Assembly (NCBI GenBank): GCA_004009845.1
Contig: RMBW01000145.1
Coordinates: 1-60,663, forward strand
DNA: 60,663 nucleotides
Source of the DNA: Davidsoniella eucalypti
Lineage: Eukaryota; Ascomycota; Sordariomycetes; Microascales; Ceratocystidaceae
Direction: 5' to 3'
Positions within the stretch are counted from its first letter, which is position 1. Each line of letters starts with the position of its first letter. The notes under the pieces are model-generated. The model did not search any database. It had not been told where the DNA came from and worked only from the letters and a program-made list of their open reading frames with translations. Positions 1-11,694 of this stretch are shown here, one piece after another. A program made the position numbers and the translations under genes.

Positions 1-1
1 A

Positions 2-1252
2 AAATCAACCACCGAGCAGGACCCCGCCAATGCCAAGGGTGGCCGTAGGCCAGGGGCTGTGCGGAGTAACAGCGCCATTGCGTCGCGGCCGCCTACTACT
101 GGAGCCCCACAACGTAACGGACAGCCGTCAACGCAAAGTGTTGCCTCGTCGTCGGGGCACCTATCCGGAATCATACGGCGGAGCTCATCAACCACTAAGA
201 AACAGACGGAGTACATGCCCGAACCCCCGCTGCAAACTGCAAGAGATGGCCAGGAAGTGACGTTGGCACCTGCTTCCGGCATGTACTACTCAAAAGCACT
301 GGTATCTGGAATTCCCATGGCGGCGGTAAGAGCACATACAACCGCATTGATTGGCTCTAATATCTACGTGTTTGCTGGATGCGACGCTACTACATGTTTC
401 AACGATCTCTACGTCATGGATGCCGACTCATTCCATTGGTTCAAGCCCAGCGTGGTAGGAACCATTCCTATACCATTAAGAGCCATGACATGCACAGCAG
501 TTGGCAAGAAACTAGTAGTCTTCGGTGGTGGAGATGGACCTGCATATTACAACGATGTGTATGTTTTGGACACTACAAATTTCCGGTGGAGCAAGCCGAA
601 GATCATGGGCGACTTGATTCCTAGCAAACGCCGCGCACATACTGCCTGTCTATACAAGAACGGCCTCTACATATTCGGCGGTGGCGACGGTGTTCGTGCG
701 TTGAACGAGGTATGGAGACTAGACGTGTCTGACATGACTAAGATGTCTTGGACACTAGTGTACAGCCCCGAGAGCTTTGGACGCCGCGATCCCGGACCCA
801 AGGCGCGTGGTTATCACACCGCCAACATGTTTGGTAGCAAACTGATCATCTTTGGTGGCTCAGACGGCGACAAGTGCTTTCATGACGTCTGGGTTTTCGA
901 CGTGGAGGGCCATCAATGGAAAACATTCAATACGTCTATGGCGCACAGGCGTCTTGCACACACAGCAACGCTAATCGGGTCATATCTGTTCATCGTCGGT
1001 GGCCATGACGGCGAGACATATACCAACGAGGTGCTGCTGCTCAACCTAGTAAGCATGACGTGGGAGACACGCAAGGTATTTGGCCGGGCGCCGTCAGGAC
1101 GTGGATATCACGGTGCAGTGATTTATGATGGGCGACTTCTAACGGTGGGTGGATTTGATGGTGTGGAAGTGTTCAACGAAGTATGGATTCTAGAGTTAGC
1201 TGTGCATTCTTATTATTCTCAAATTAGCCATTTCTCAATTGATATGAACTAG
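2..1252 (+). CDS. Kelch-repeat beta-propeller protein, 5' end outside window
   Basis: The frame is open from base 2 to the tag stop, giving about 416 residues. The first in-frame ATG lies well inside, and position 59 is a GTG rather than a start, so the gene continues beyond the left edge. An N-terminal Ser/Thr/Pro-rich stretch of about 75 residues is followed by six kelch blades. Each blade has an R.AHT.. strand and then a diglycine with an Asn-(D/E)-V element, for example GGGDGPAYYNDVYVLD, GGSDGDKCFHDVWVFD and GGFDGVEVFNEVWILE. Six blades make one closed propeller, a protein-interaction platform; fungal members act in cell polarity or as ligase adaptors. No BTB, Rho-GAP or coiled-coil segment is visible in the part present. 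The exact role is unknown, and the missing N-terminus could carry another domain. The gene converges on the phosphatase gene. Confidence 0.85.
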   Translation, partial: KSTTEQDPANAKGGRRPGAVRSNSAIASRPPTTGAPQRNGQPSTQSVASSSGHLSGIIRRSSSTTKKQTEYMPEPPLQTARDGQEVTLAPASGMYYSKALVSGIPMAAVRAHTTALIGSNIYVFAGCDATTCFNDLYVMDADSFHWFKPSVVGTIPIPLRAMTCTAVGKKLVVFGGGDGPAYYNDVYVLDTTNFRWSKPKIMGDLIPSKRRAHTACLYKNGLYIFGGGDGVRALNEVWRLDVSDMTKMSWTLVYSPESFGRRDPGPKARGYHTANMFGSKLIIFGGSDGDKCFHDVWVFDVEGHQWKTFNTSMAHRRLAHTATLIGSYLFIVGGHDGETYTNEVLLLNLVSMTWETRKVFGRAPSGRGYHGAVIYDGRLLTVGGFDGVEVFNEVWILELAVHSYYSQISHFSIDMN

Positions 1253-2752
1253 ACAAGAGAGAAGGATAGATGGACTCAGAGAAAGAAAGGATGAGAGAGA
1301 TTGGGTTTAACTTCAAATAGGATTAAAGGGTCATGAAAAGGAGCTCTTGACTTTTGAAATATATACATGAATGAGGTCATGATTTTGATTTTTGCTTTGT
1401 TAGAAATTTTGTTATTAGGTTTTATTATATATCCATCTGCACTATTCTTTTCCATGATTCGTCCTCTTTTTTTTATTTTTTGCCCTCCCCCCTTCTTTTA
1501 TAAACATATACTTATTAAGAAATGACTTTTCATACAATATAAAAAAAGAATGAAAATAGTCCATGGAAACATTAGTTATACTATATATGTATATGAACGT
1601 GTACAGATATAGCACGGAGAAGCCATTAGATGAAATACGGGTTTTTTGAGAATTTGATATAATAAAATCTCGCTAGTCAACAGTTATTACGAAGTGAATA
1701 ACAGTTAAGCAATGATTTTGTTCTTCTGATTCTCTAGATATATACGATAAATTTACAAGGTAAAACTTTTCCCTTTCATGTTGATATAATGAAACCTGGA
1801 TACCTATTATTTGAACCCGGATACAGCAAGACAAATGTATTGACACGAGAAGTGAGATAGACATCATTCATATTTCCCGTGATGAATTCTGGAGAGCGTG
1901 AGAAAAGAATCAAGAACGTTGATTTTAAGCCAAAGAAGAAAAAATATATAATTGTGTTCGTCTATTCGTAGGCATAGTGGTAGAGTCATGAGCCAGAAGA
2001 AATATATAATAAAAAAAAGAAACATGAAATAGTAAAACTGCATCCCCCCAGATAATAAGCAAGATATTAAGAACCAAGAAATAAAAAGACCAAAGAAAAC
2101 ATTACAGAAAGATAGCCAAAGTTGTATCTTAGGATGTATCTTTTTTCTTGGTTTCCAACTTGCTTTATCTTTCCCCTTCGATTTTACCTACTAGATGAAA
2201 ACAAAACAATCGTACGTTATGTATGCGTAGATAGGACGCAACTTGAAATGTAAAACCAAAACCGGCCTAAGACTAGACAATGAAAATAAGAAAAGATATA
2301 AAAAAACCAGTAGAAAAGAGACATGGCGGTATAAATAACTAAGAGACGATGAGGCCTCTTCAACTGACGTATTATACAGGATTAACCCATCTCTGTATAC
2401 TAACATCAGCCCTCGGGACTAAGACTCTGAAAACAATGATGAAATCTACACATCATGGAGGAAATTTTGAGTCGGTGAGCGGCATGGATTAAGAAAAAAA
2501 AAAGACGAGATGACAAAGTTGACAGAGCAATAAAGAAAAAAAAGAAAAAAAAAGAAACACTGTCCATAGCCTTCAAGGCGAATGAAGGGGGGTGGCGAGG
2601 GTATATCTTAGAGAGATGTGTAGGAAACAAAATAGAAGAAACAAAGAAAAACGGCACACGAGTGCAGCCAACGGCAGATATGAAAAAAAGAAAAACAATG
2701 AAGGAGGCAGATAAGCCAAAGATCGGTGATATTCGTACGTTTAACGTCTGAA
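1253..2752. other. Intergenic, convergent 3' ends
   Basis: AT-rich spacer of 1.5 kb between the 3' ends of the kelch gene (+) and the phosphatase gene (-). It holds T-rich and A-rich runs typical of fungal 3' UTRs, around 1460-1480 and 2490-2560. The minus-strand reading frames here are low-complexity Ser/Phe translations of purine tracts and resemble no protein. I see no RNA gene. Confidence 0.6.
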
Positions 2753-4514
2753 TCACATGCTCTGAGGCTGAATGCTTGCTGGTGGACTGTTGATTATGTT
2801 GTTGCGCTTGTTGCGGCCCTTCTTAATATGACTTTTCAGTGCACTGGAATCTAGCGGCTTGAGAAGCTCAAAACTACAGAGAAGCTCTGATGAGACAGAC
2901 ATTACGGCACCCCAATTGTCAAACTCGCCACAATACTAATAGAAGGAAAAGAGGGACACAAGTTAGTAATCAATCGGTATACAATGTCTCTTGGAGATTC
3001 TTTCAGCAAGGATAAGGGGACGAGGAGGTGGAATTTTAGCCAAGACCATTCAAGACAAAGCCAAGATATTTCTCGGTCTGAAAAGAAAGAAAAAGTAGAA
3101 GATGGAGGGGTGAATAACAAGGAGAAGTGGGAAAACTTACATTTGGAGCACTAAAGACAGTTACCAGTACCCTATCGGTGAAAAACTCGTAACCATCCTC
3201 CACAACCATGTGGGCGCGACATACGAGGTCAAAGTCATGGTCGTTGAGAAATTGACCAATAACACGCTTTCCAAAGCAATAGCTCACACCGCGCTCGTTA
3301 GGCTCCCAATCAGCTTCCATATCGGCTGGGTCGGCCCAGAGCAGATCATTGAGAAGGCCGTAATCGGGCACATCAGTGGGACGAGCAATGTTGCGGATAT
3401 CATCCATGCGGCTCAGGGCAGGAGACAGACCGCCATGGACACAAAAGATCTTATTGGCTACGATGGCAGCAATGGGTAGGGTGTTGAAGCAATCAACAAA
3501 GGTCTTCCAGATCTTGAGGTTGCAGCGACGCTTGCACTCATCATAGAAACCGTATACACGCGTGACGTTGGCGCACTCGTGGTTTCCACGCAATAAGAAG
3601 AAGTTTTGCGGGAACTTGAGCTTGTAGCAGAGCAGCAGTAGGATAGTTTCAAGCGACTGCTTGCCACGGTCAACGTAGTCGCCCAGGAAAAGGTAGTTGG
3701 ACTGTGGTGGGAAGCCACACATCTCGAACATGCGGATCAAGTCGGTATACTGGCCGTGCACATCACCAACAACCTTGACGGGAGCATCTAGCTCTAGAAG
3801 GGCTGGTTGTGATAAGAACACTTCGCGCGCGCGGGCGCAGATGGCTGTGATTTCAGCATTTCGCAAGCACACGCTCTTGGTAACCTTACCCGAGTATGCA
3901 GCATCGTGGAGGCGACGGATGAAGTCGTCCAAGTCGATATCCTTGATGTCGTTCATCATGGTGTTGGAGTCCTCGGCAGTGGGAGTCTCGGGGGCCTGCA
4001 CGGGATTGGGCATGCCTTCGCGCGCCACTAATATAGGCTTGCCGGGCGGCAATAGATGGGCATGGACACCGGCACCTGCGGACGGTGGTTGGTCGGAGAC
4101 ATGGTCGACCTCTGAGTTAGGGATGGAGTTGAGATCCCTGTGTACGCCTCTGGCAACGGAAGCAGAGGTCGGCGATGGCGGTACTGGAGGGGTGAAGTCG
4201 CTGCTAGAGAAGTGGTCATCCAAGGTGCTTAGAGCAGACGAGCCGTTGGACAGCGAGGCTTTGCTGACGTTGCTTCGTAGTGAAGACGAGATGTCGGGAG
4301 AGTTGAGTGAGGTGCTGAGAGCCGAGGCAGCGGCTGTGCTTGTAGAGCTGGTGCTAAGCAGGGCTGAGGCTCGTGGGCTGTCGTTTTTATCGGCGCGGGG
4401 AATCTTGGAGCGAATGCTTTTAAACGACCGAGACGACTGCTGAGTATCGGACTTGCCCAGCGATGGCAGGTCGCTGTTCTTGAGGCTGCCCTCCTTGGAC
4501 GAGCTGTTGCCCAT
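2753..4514 (-). CDS. Ser/Thr protein phosphatase of the Ppz/PZL-1 type
   Basis: Two exons, complement of 3141-4514 and 2753-2935, encode 518 residues. The intron (donor GTAAGT, acceptor ATTAG) splits the conserved APN/YCGEFDN motif, so the join is certain. Residues 1-9 (MGNSSSKEG) are an N-myristoylation signal. Residues 10-190 are a Ser/Thr-rich disordered region, and about 195-490 form a PP1-like catalytic domain. Metal and catalytic motifs are GDVHG (250-254), GDYVDRG and RGNHE. The C-terminus KSHIKKGRNKRNN is the tail typical of fungal Ppz enzymes rather than PP1. In yeast Ppz1 dampens K+ uptake by Trk and affects salt tolerance and cell-wall integrity, and Hal3-type subunits inhibit it. 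The regulatory extension is shorter than that of yeast Ppz1. The start is the only one that gives the myristoylation glycine. Confidence 0.95.
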
Positions 4515-5110
4515 GGTGGCGGGGCGGAAGAGAGGGTAGAGCAGAACGGATCGGAGGGTGAAAGAGAAGCTGGCTTATGACAACGAGCGCGAATATAGTA
4601 ATATAACTAGCAGGCCTTGGAGAAGAAGGAGAGGGCTGGTAGATAGGAAGGCGAAGATGGTAGAAATGAAAGATAGCGGTGGACACAAGCGAAATCCGTG
4701 GTGAAGCGATTAATTTTGCGAAGGACGCTGCAAAGGAGTGTGTTTGTCGAGCCGTAAGACAATTTCAAGTCAAGAATCCAGATAGTATGATGCAACTATG
4801 CTGGGGGCCAGACAAACAGATAGAAAGATAAATGGGTAGTATGTAAACTAGCCGGTGTTAAGAACGTGGCGATAGACAGATGAACCGAGCCGGATAGAAT
4901 GGGGGTTTACTGTATTAAGAGCCGGGTTCGATGGTATGGAGAAGGAAAAGAGATGTTCGACTATCGATAGTCGAAGATCGATAGAAGTCAAGAAAGGCAG
5001 GACTTCTCGAGTCACAGCAGCCGTGGCGCTGGAACGATGGCGAGATGGGCACTGTAGAGCTTTGTAACGGAGCAGTGAAGCAACTAGAGCAACCAAAGCG
5101 GCTAGCTTCT
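4515..5110 (-). promoter_or_regulatory. Upstream region / probable leader of the phosphatase gene
   Basis: On the minus strand the 300 bases before the ATG are pyrimidine-rich, as in many fungal 5' leaders. A perfect 20-bp palindrome, TTCGACTATCGATAGTCGAA, lies at 4956-4975, about 440 bases upstream of the ATG, with an extra ATCGATAG copy directly beside it. No TATA box stands out. Assignment as promoter is inferred from position and composition. Confidence 0.4.
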
Positions 5111-7555
5111 AAGCAGAGTCGTACTAGCTGCAGCGATGCAGTAAATAGTGTCTACGGTGGTGGTGGTAGTTGATGAACGCCGTCGTATCTGGTGGTGCAG
5201 GCGCAATATGCAGTCGAGATGCAATCGAAATGCAGCGTCAGCGTCAGCAGCAAAGCAAGACAAGAAAGAAGGTAATGTCGAAAGAATCTAGACAAAGATG
5301 ACGATAACGATGACGATGATGTCAATCTAGATATAGCGATGATGTGATGCTCAAAGTCGATCACGGCCACAATTTTCAAGAGAGCCAAAAAGAAAAACCC
5401 AAAAACCAGCAACAACAAAGATAACGAGGGAAATGCAACTATCGAGAAATAAAGTTGCGAAAAAAGGAAATAAAATATACTAAGGCGGGATTCTGAAATG
5501 CAAAATATGCACATAAAAAATCACAAGAAGAGGGTGAAAAGAGGGAGGGGGGGAAGAAGAAAGAATAATAAATAAAAGAATATAAATTAGATCCGGACAA
5601 GAAGGCAAAAAAAAAATAAAGACAAAAATAAAAGAGAACAGGTTTACAGACAGATAAAGATGATGTTGCTATTGTTTCTGTTAGATTTAGAGACAACAAC
5701 AAGACGCAGTAAATGAATCAAACAACGCCTTAGCAGACTGTCGTCAAAGTTGTGTTTACTTTGTTTTGTGTGCGCTGCGATACGGGTAACTACCAAGTTG
5801 TTGCGTATGGCTCAGAATATATGAAGAAGAGAAAAGATTCGACCATGATAACCTGGGAATCAGATGGCAAAAAAGCCCAAGGGAAGAATTGTTCAAAGGG
5901 CTACAAAGGCGAGGTTTTAGACTGCAGATTTTCAGATGTTTCAAAAGCTAAAAAAACATATATCCCATACTAATTCTCTCTTTTCCGGGCGAGGTGATAC
6001 CTGTGTCGAAGAGAAGGCTGTAGTTGGATGTAGGTGAGACTTGGCACAACCTTTTATTTCCCACTTGTTTAGCCGTTGGACGACATCTCATATTTCTGTG
6101 TACAATGTAGATGTATGTGACGCTCTTCTTTCGCATCTGTTACGGTGATATTTCGCGCACTTGAGCCAGGCCGGCTTTCTCTCTTGTTTTCCCTCTTGCT
6201 TTGGGTTCGTTCGATAAACACGCATAGGCCAAAAAGAGTAATCGGCCAAGCTAAGAAGGCCCAGGCCGGGTTTGGCTTGGCTGGTGGGCTTCCTGGATTC
6301 TTTTGGGTTTCTTCTGTATTTAGCTGGCTGCTCTGTTTTGCCGTTGGATTTGGACTTGGCTGTGAATGGCTTAATTTGCCTCCTTCGACCCCTTCAACCC
6401 CGGATCAGGAAAAATGCAGGAAAAAAGAAGGGCATAGATAATATGAAGAAACGATCAAATGCTGATGGTCATCGTCACAGATTTCAGCCTCCTCTTTCCT
6501 GTCTTTTTTTTTCCTGGCCTTGGCCGTGGTTGCCAGCAGATCCGTCTTTTTGTTCTTGCCTATCCGTTGCCTTTTTTCCTCCCTGGTTATGTACCAAGAA
6601 CAGCAAGACGGGGGAATGAAGGGCTTAACCGTAATCGTGGCTTGAAGTTCTCTAATGGTCATCTTCTCGCTGTCTTCTTTTCGCCGCATGGCCAGCCGTG
6701 TGTGTCCCGTGCCCCATGTCTCGCATTTTGCCAGGCCCAAAAACCCCCGTTGTTCATCTTCTTGCCAGTCGCTAGTTGTACATGGCATATTTTCCTTTTC
6801 ACTGTGTTTCTGTCAACTCTGTGGCGTCCTCTATCAATATCCGTGCCATTGTTATATCTGCTGTGCCGCATGTTCCCAGACTCGAGATAGAGAAAGAGAA
6901 AGAGAGGCCAAAGAGCTAGATAAGGCGGCTTTTGCTACGAAAAAGTCCATGTCTTACGGCGATGTCCACGTGAATCACAGTATGGTGAGCTGCTTTTTTG
7001 CCATGGTGCTGTTATTCGGACAATATTGAACAACAGCCTGTCCAGCCCTGTCTTGTTGGAGTAGAAAGACATATAAGAAATAGCACATTATCTTAATCAT
7101 CAACGCAAAAAGAAGCTGGGGTATCCTACTGAGTCCGCCCATAGGAATGTAATCGAATGCTGCATTGTTGGACTGCTCGGTTCTGCAAGCTTGCTGCATG
7201 TGAACGAAGGGGAAACAAGACTCGCCCTCAAAGACAAAGGATACATGCGTGAAGATAATCCAGGTTTTTACTTTAGTCTTGCTGTCATCAACAATACTTC
7301 ATTGTACAATCTATTCGAGCCATTCCTCTCCCTCTAGCTTCTACCAATAGTTCACGATGTCCGGTATTTAGCCGAGCCTTATTTGGTACATTCGGTTCTT
7401 GCTTCACCGATGGTCCATTCAGCACACTACCTCTTTTTCTCTCTCTTTTTCTTTTTCTCTCTTTTTTCGAAGTCGCTCAGAATGGTACAATCTTTTTATG
7501 ATTTTATTTTGCTTTGCGCCCTCATGTTCCCTTGTCTGCTAGCTTCGCTTTAGAC
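5111..7555. other. Gene-free stretch with long purine/pyrimidine tracts
   Basis: No supported coding region. From about 5380 to 5660 the plus strand is strongly purine-rich (A/G with few pyrimidines), so short minus-strand frames are Phe/Ser/Leu-rich artefacts. From about 6145 to 6860 composition reverses to pyrimidine-rich with G/C. The overlapping plus-strand frames there have no recognisable domain. A GA run lies near 6885-6905. Confidence 0.5.
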
Positions 7556-7740
7556 CGAGACGGTCATGTGACACTGCACGTGCCCTCTTATTGGCCTACA
7601 AAATATGCAGCCAGCCGTCCAGGGGGTGGCCTCATCTCTAACCATCACTCTACCAATATCTTTTCTCTCTAGTTTTGTTCCTTTCTTTCCCTTGCTCTCT
7701 TCGTTCATGTTTCAGATTCTTACCTAGTGTTAGAAATAAT
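7556..7740 (+). promoter_or_regulatory. Promoter-like block without an identifiable gene
   Basis: A CACGTG core (near 7577), an inverted CCAAT (CTTATTGGCC), then a CCAATATC followed by a dense CT-rich run (about 7660-7710) ending in TTTCAG follow one another in the order usual for fungal plus-strand promoters and leaders. Downstream there is no long open frame. The reading as a promoter is inference from motif order. Confidence 0.3.
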
Positions 7741-9650
7741 AGTCAATTCGCAGTCGTTTGAATGAGCACAACGTTTCTACTATCTACTAGTCGCTAGTAT
7801 GTAAGTATACTCATATATATACTCACATATACACTCATACGAGTCTAGATCTAGTAGCTCTCGTAAGGGAGGTTGGCTAGCTAGCTTTTTTTGGAGTCAT
7901 ATAATATTATTAGAAAAAAAAAGCTTCAAAAGAGGCCCTACCCAACCCTCATGATAACCCGAACCCTCATCAGATCATCGTCAGACTTGCGCTCTATAAA
8001 AGCTATAATAGAGAGTAGGGGTTGGCATGAAGAGTAGCATTTACTACCAACAGCTTACAGCTTTAAGAATGGCTTGTGCTTTCTTCATTTATCACTACTT
8101 GAAGCCTATACATATACTACATATTCCAATAGTTTACTTGGCAATCCCATCTCCAACTCCAAATTTCAGAACGATCCTGGATAGCGGCACGGCTTTTTCG
8201 TTTCTTTGCTAGAGTATCCGAATCTACGAAGAAGCATTTGATGTCCGCATGGTAGTCTTTGCACTTTGTTCTTCCGCTTTATCACCTATGATTTCCGTAT
8301 ACTACTACTATATATATATATATAAGTGTAGAACTTTTGATTTGCTATACTGTACCGCCTGTGATGCTACACCGAGTTGCACACTTCAGCTACTTTACCG
8401 AGATCCATCTTGCAAATGGGTTTTTCTTCGTTTTAGTTGTAGCTGTGTTCCTAGGAATCGACATGTGCAAAACAGGAAGTGGAGTCAGCCTTTATAACAT
8501 GTATCTGATTATAAGTGAGGTTCCTTTCTTCTGGATTCTGTACTCCTGAGCTCTAATCTGGCAGCTATAACGTAGCGTCTTGGCTCGAGGTAGTATCTGA
8601 CTTGATGACTCAACTTTGATTCCTTTCTCTGTTCGCGTTCACATCCTCAACAAGTCTCTCTCACAATAATACACTGGGCATCTGAATAAGGGACTCGATA
8701 TTCCACATACACGACTGACAGTGTTGTGTTCTTTGTGGATACTTTTACTTTTTGTCATGTTGAATCAAGCTGACTTACATCCTTTTTTGCCTTTTTGCGC
8801 AAAACTCAAAAAGGTAGTTGTTCTACTCTTGATCAGGTCTCCTCCCCTTTTATAGTCTTGTTTCTTGTCAGACAGACACAGACTATCTATGACATACTAG
8901 ACACTTTATAATTATCAAGCATCTTCATCTTCCATTCTCAAAACTACACCAATGCATCTTTGTCAATTCTTAGTGATAAGCCATCTCCGTGACCCCTCGA
9001 ACGAGCTTTCTTTCTTATACTTTCCTATATTTGTACAATACCGTAGTTGTAGACTAAACAAGACCTCGAATGAAATCACCAAGTACATCTTTCATACTTG
9101 TTTGAGTCGGGCTATCCATTCATTGGGCTGCCTTTCCCCATTTCTTACGTCTAGACCTCAATCTTTTTGCTCTTTTGTTTCACGCAGCCTTCTTTTATCT
9201 GCTCTTTGCTGCTCAGCACCATTTCACATCTCGCCCTCTTTTGCATGCATGTGGCCAAAAAGGTGCAGTAGTGTGCAGATGAAGAAGAAGATGGGGAGTA
9301 TTTCAGTACCGGTATATTGCCGTATTAGACGACGACGAATAGGGAAATGATACATAGAAGGCTATTTGGCTTGCCTTGATACTCTTCTATATTTCAAACT
9401 ATTCAACTAAGACCAGGTGGGACTGTCATGGCAAGACATAAGACATGACATTTTGCTGCTTCTAGTAATATCCTTTGTAATGTGTGTATTGAAATCGCTT
9501 GACTATTCTCCTTGATACGTAGTTGTATGTTCTCTATTCTCACTTTTGTCTTTTTCTAATCCCCCTTATTGCTAAAATAAAAGACGAAAGAGAAAACTAT
9601 ATACTCCCCCTTGATGCTTTTTGGGGTTCATTCCCGTGGATATTACATAT
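7741..9650. other. Gene-free stretch downstream of MetRS
   Basis: Holds a short AT-rich tandem array (7801-7845, units like TAYACTCATA), a TA dinucleotide run near 8308-8324 and a TATAAAAG element at about 7995. The plus-strand frames at 8027-8212 and 8952-9350 have no domain, biased composition and no splice or codon-use support, so they are not called. The last few hundred bases probably include the MetRS 3' UTR. Confidence 0.45.
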
Positions 9651-11694
9651 CTACTTCTGCTCCAAAGTCAGCTTAGCCGTTTCGCCAGCCAACTTTTTCT
9701 CGCTCTCACTACCAGTCGTAGTCTTAGCCGCCTTCTTGCGCTCCTTGGCCGCCAACTTGCTCGCCTTCTTTGCCGCCGCCTTATCGGCTTGTTCCTGCTT
9801 TTGACGGCGCAGCTCTTCACCACCGAAAGCGTCCTTCCACTCCTCAATCTTGGATGCGGGGATGACGGAGAATAGTAGCTTAGGCTCGCCAATGGTGTGG
9901 CCGGGCTTGATGATGTCGGATTTGAAGACATCGGGAACTGTCGGTGATGGTGCGACGCCTAGCTGTTCAAAGATAGACTCAGCAGTCTTAGGCATGTATG
10001 GCGCCAGCATCGAGGCCAGTAGGTATATGTGGTTGAGCACGTGAGCGATCACGGCAGCACACTTCTGTGGCTCATCGGCTAGTAGCTTGTTATCCAGCTT
10101 GTTGTCTTGTAGGAACTTGTTGCCCAGGTAAGAGAGTTGCAAGATGTCGCTGATACCGGCACGTAGCTTGATGCCCTCCATGTGCTCAATGTACTGCGCA
10201 AGAACAAGATTGGTTTGCTTATCGTGCTCGGCAATAATGTCGTCAGTGTAAGTGCCGAAGTCGGGCACTTTGCCGTCAAGCTTGACTTTGCAGAACTTGA
10301 CCGAACGTTGAACGAGGTTACCAATGTTCTTTAGCAGATCGTTGTTGTTGGAATCGACAAACTCCTCCCACTTGAACTCGGTATCGTTGGTTTCGGGCCG
10401 TCTCGACAGGAGGTAGTAACGCCACACGTCAGCATCGATACCCGTATCCTTGGCGTTGTTGCCGAAGACACCGACACCCTTAGACTTGCTGAACTTGCCG
10501 TTCTCGTAGTTGAGGTACTCTGAAGCAGAAAGCTTGTGAACCTTGGTCCAGTCTTGTCCTGTTCCGAGCAGCGAGCCGGGGAAGATGATGGTGTGAAACT
10601 GCACGTTGTCTTTACCCATGAATTGGTACAGGTTGACATTGTCGGGGTTCTTCCACCACTTCTCCCAGTTCCGCGTTTCAGTGTTTTCGCCATCAGTGTA
10701 GTTGGCCGTGATGGAGATGTAACCAATGCAAGCATCGAACCATACGTAGAATACTTTGTTAAGGTAGTCTTCCTTGGACAGACCCTCGAGTTCCGTCGGG
10801 ATCGGCACACCCCACTTGAGATCACGCGTGATGGCTCTAGGCTTGAGGCCCTTGTCGATCCACGACTGTGTGATGGACGCACAGTTGGCCGACCACTCGC
10901 CCTCCTTGCTGGCCTTGTTGAACCACTCGATGATGCGCTGGTCCAGTTGGTCCAGCTTGATGTACAAGTGCTTAGTAGTCTTGCGAGTCGGGGTAGATCC
11001 GTCTACCTTGCAGCGTGGGTTGATCAACCAACCGGTAGCGCGGGTCTCATCAGCCTGTGTATCACCAGCGTCCTTGTTCTCGGGCTCCAGAGGGTCCAAG
11101 AGCGAACCACACTTGTCACATTGGTCACCGCGGGCACCCTGGTCGTGGCAGATGGAGCACTCACCCTCGACGAAACGGTCGGCCAGGAAGGTGTTGTGTG
11201 ACTCAACGGAGCAGAAGGGCTGGCTGCTAACGCGCTCTTCGATGTGGCCGTTCTTCCACAGATCGGCGAAGATCTCTTGCACAATAGCAGTCTGCTGTGC
11301 GGTGGGTGTGCGGCCAAAGATGTCGAAGTCAATGTTGAACCAGTCGTAGATAGACTTATGCACGGCGTGGTACTTGGCACACAGTGTGGCGGGGTCGACG
11401 CCCTCTTCCAGCGCCTTGGTCTCGGTGGCAGTGCCATACTCGTCCTAGAAAAGCGAACTAGCGTTAGCAACAAGGAAACAGTCTACAACTATTCTAGCGG
11501 CATCGGCTTACAGAACCGCAGACATACAGCGACTGGTAGCCGCGGGCTTTGCAGTAGCGCGAGAAGACATCGGCTGGCAGGACGCTTCCGGTGACGTTGC
11601 CTAGATGAGGCACGTTGTTGACATATGGCAGCGCACTGGTGATCAGGATGTTGCGCTTGCCCTCGACGGGCATGATGGGCTGTTTGGCGGCCAT
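9651..11694 (-). CDS. Methionyl-tRNA synthetase, cytosolic
   Basis: Two exons, complement of 11512-11694 and 9651-11444, give 658 residues. The intron (GTAAGC...TTCTAG) joins YVCGS to DEYGTATETKALEEG, a conserved block of class I MetRS. Visible motifs are the HIGH-type signature HLGN (30-33), a zinc knuckle with Cys157, 160, 170 and 173, and the KMSKS-type loop KFSKS (378-382). An anticodon-binding helical domain follows, then a Lys/Ala-rich C-terminal tail (last ~45 residues) that could bind tRNA or a partner. It charges tRNA-Met with methionine for initiation and elongation. It lacks the long N-terminal GST-like extension of yeast Mes1 (751 aa). No mitochondrial presequence is evident, so the cytosolic form is most likely. 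A TGACTCA sequence overlaps the start codon region and could be a Gcn4/CpcA-type site. Confidence 0.95.

Noticed and set aside
1965..1995. tRNA-like start (GGCATAGTGGTAGAG)
   Set aside because: No matching acceptor stem, anticodon arm or B-box downstream.
3697..4443. 248-codon plus-strand frame opposite the phosphatase N-terminus
   Set aside because: Shadow of the Ser-rich extension of the phosphatase; no family resemblance.
8952..9350. 132-codon plus-strand frame
   Set aside because: Biased composition, no domain and no splice support. It could be part of a non-coding transcript.
10536..11201. 221-codon plus-strand frame opposite MetRS
   Set aside because: Shadow of the MetRS coding frame; no domain.
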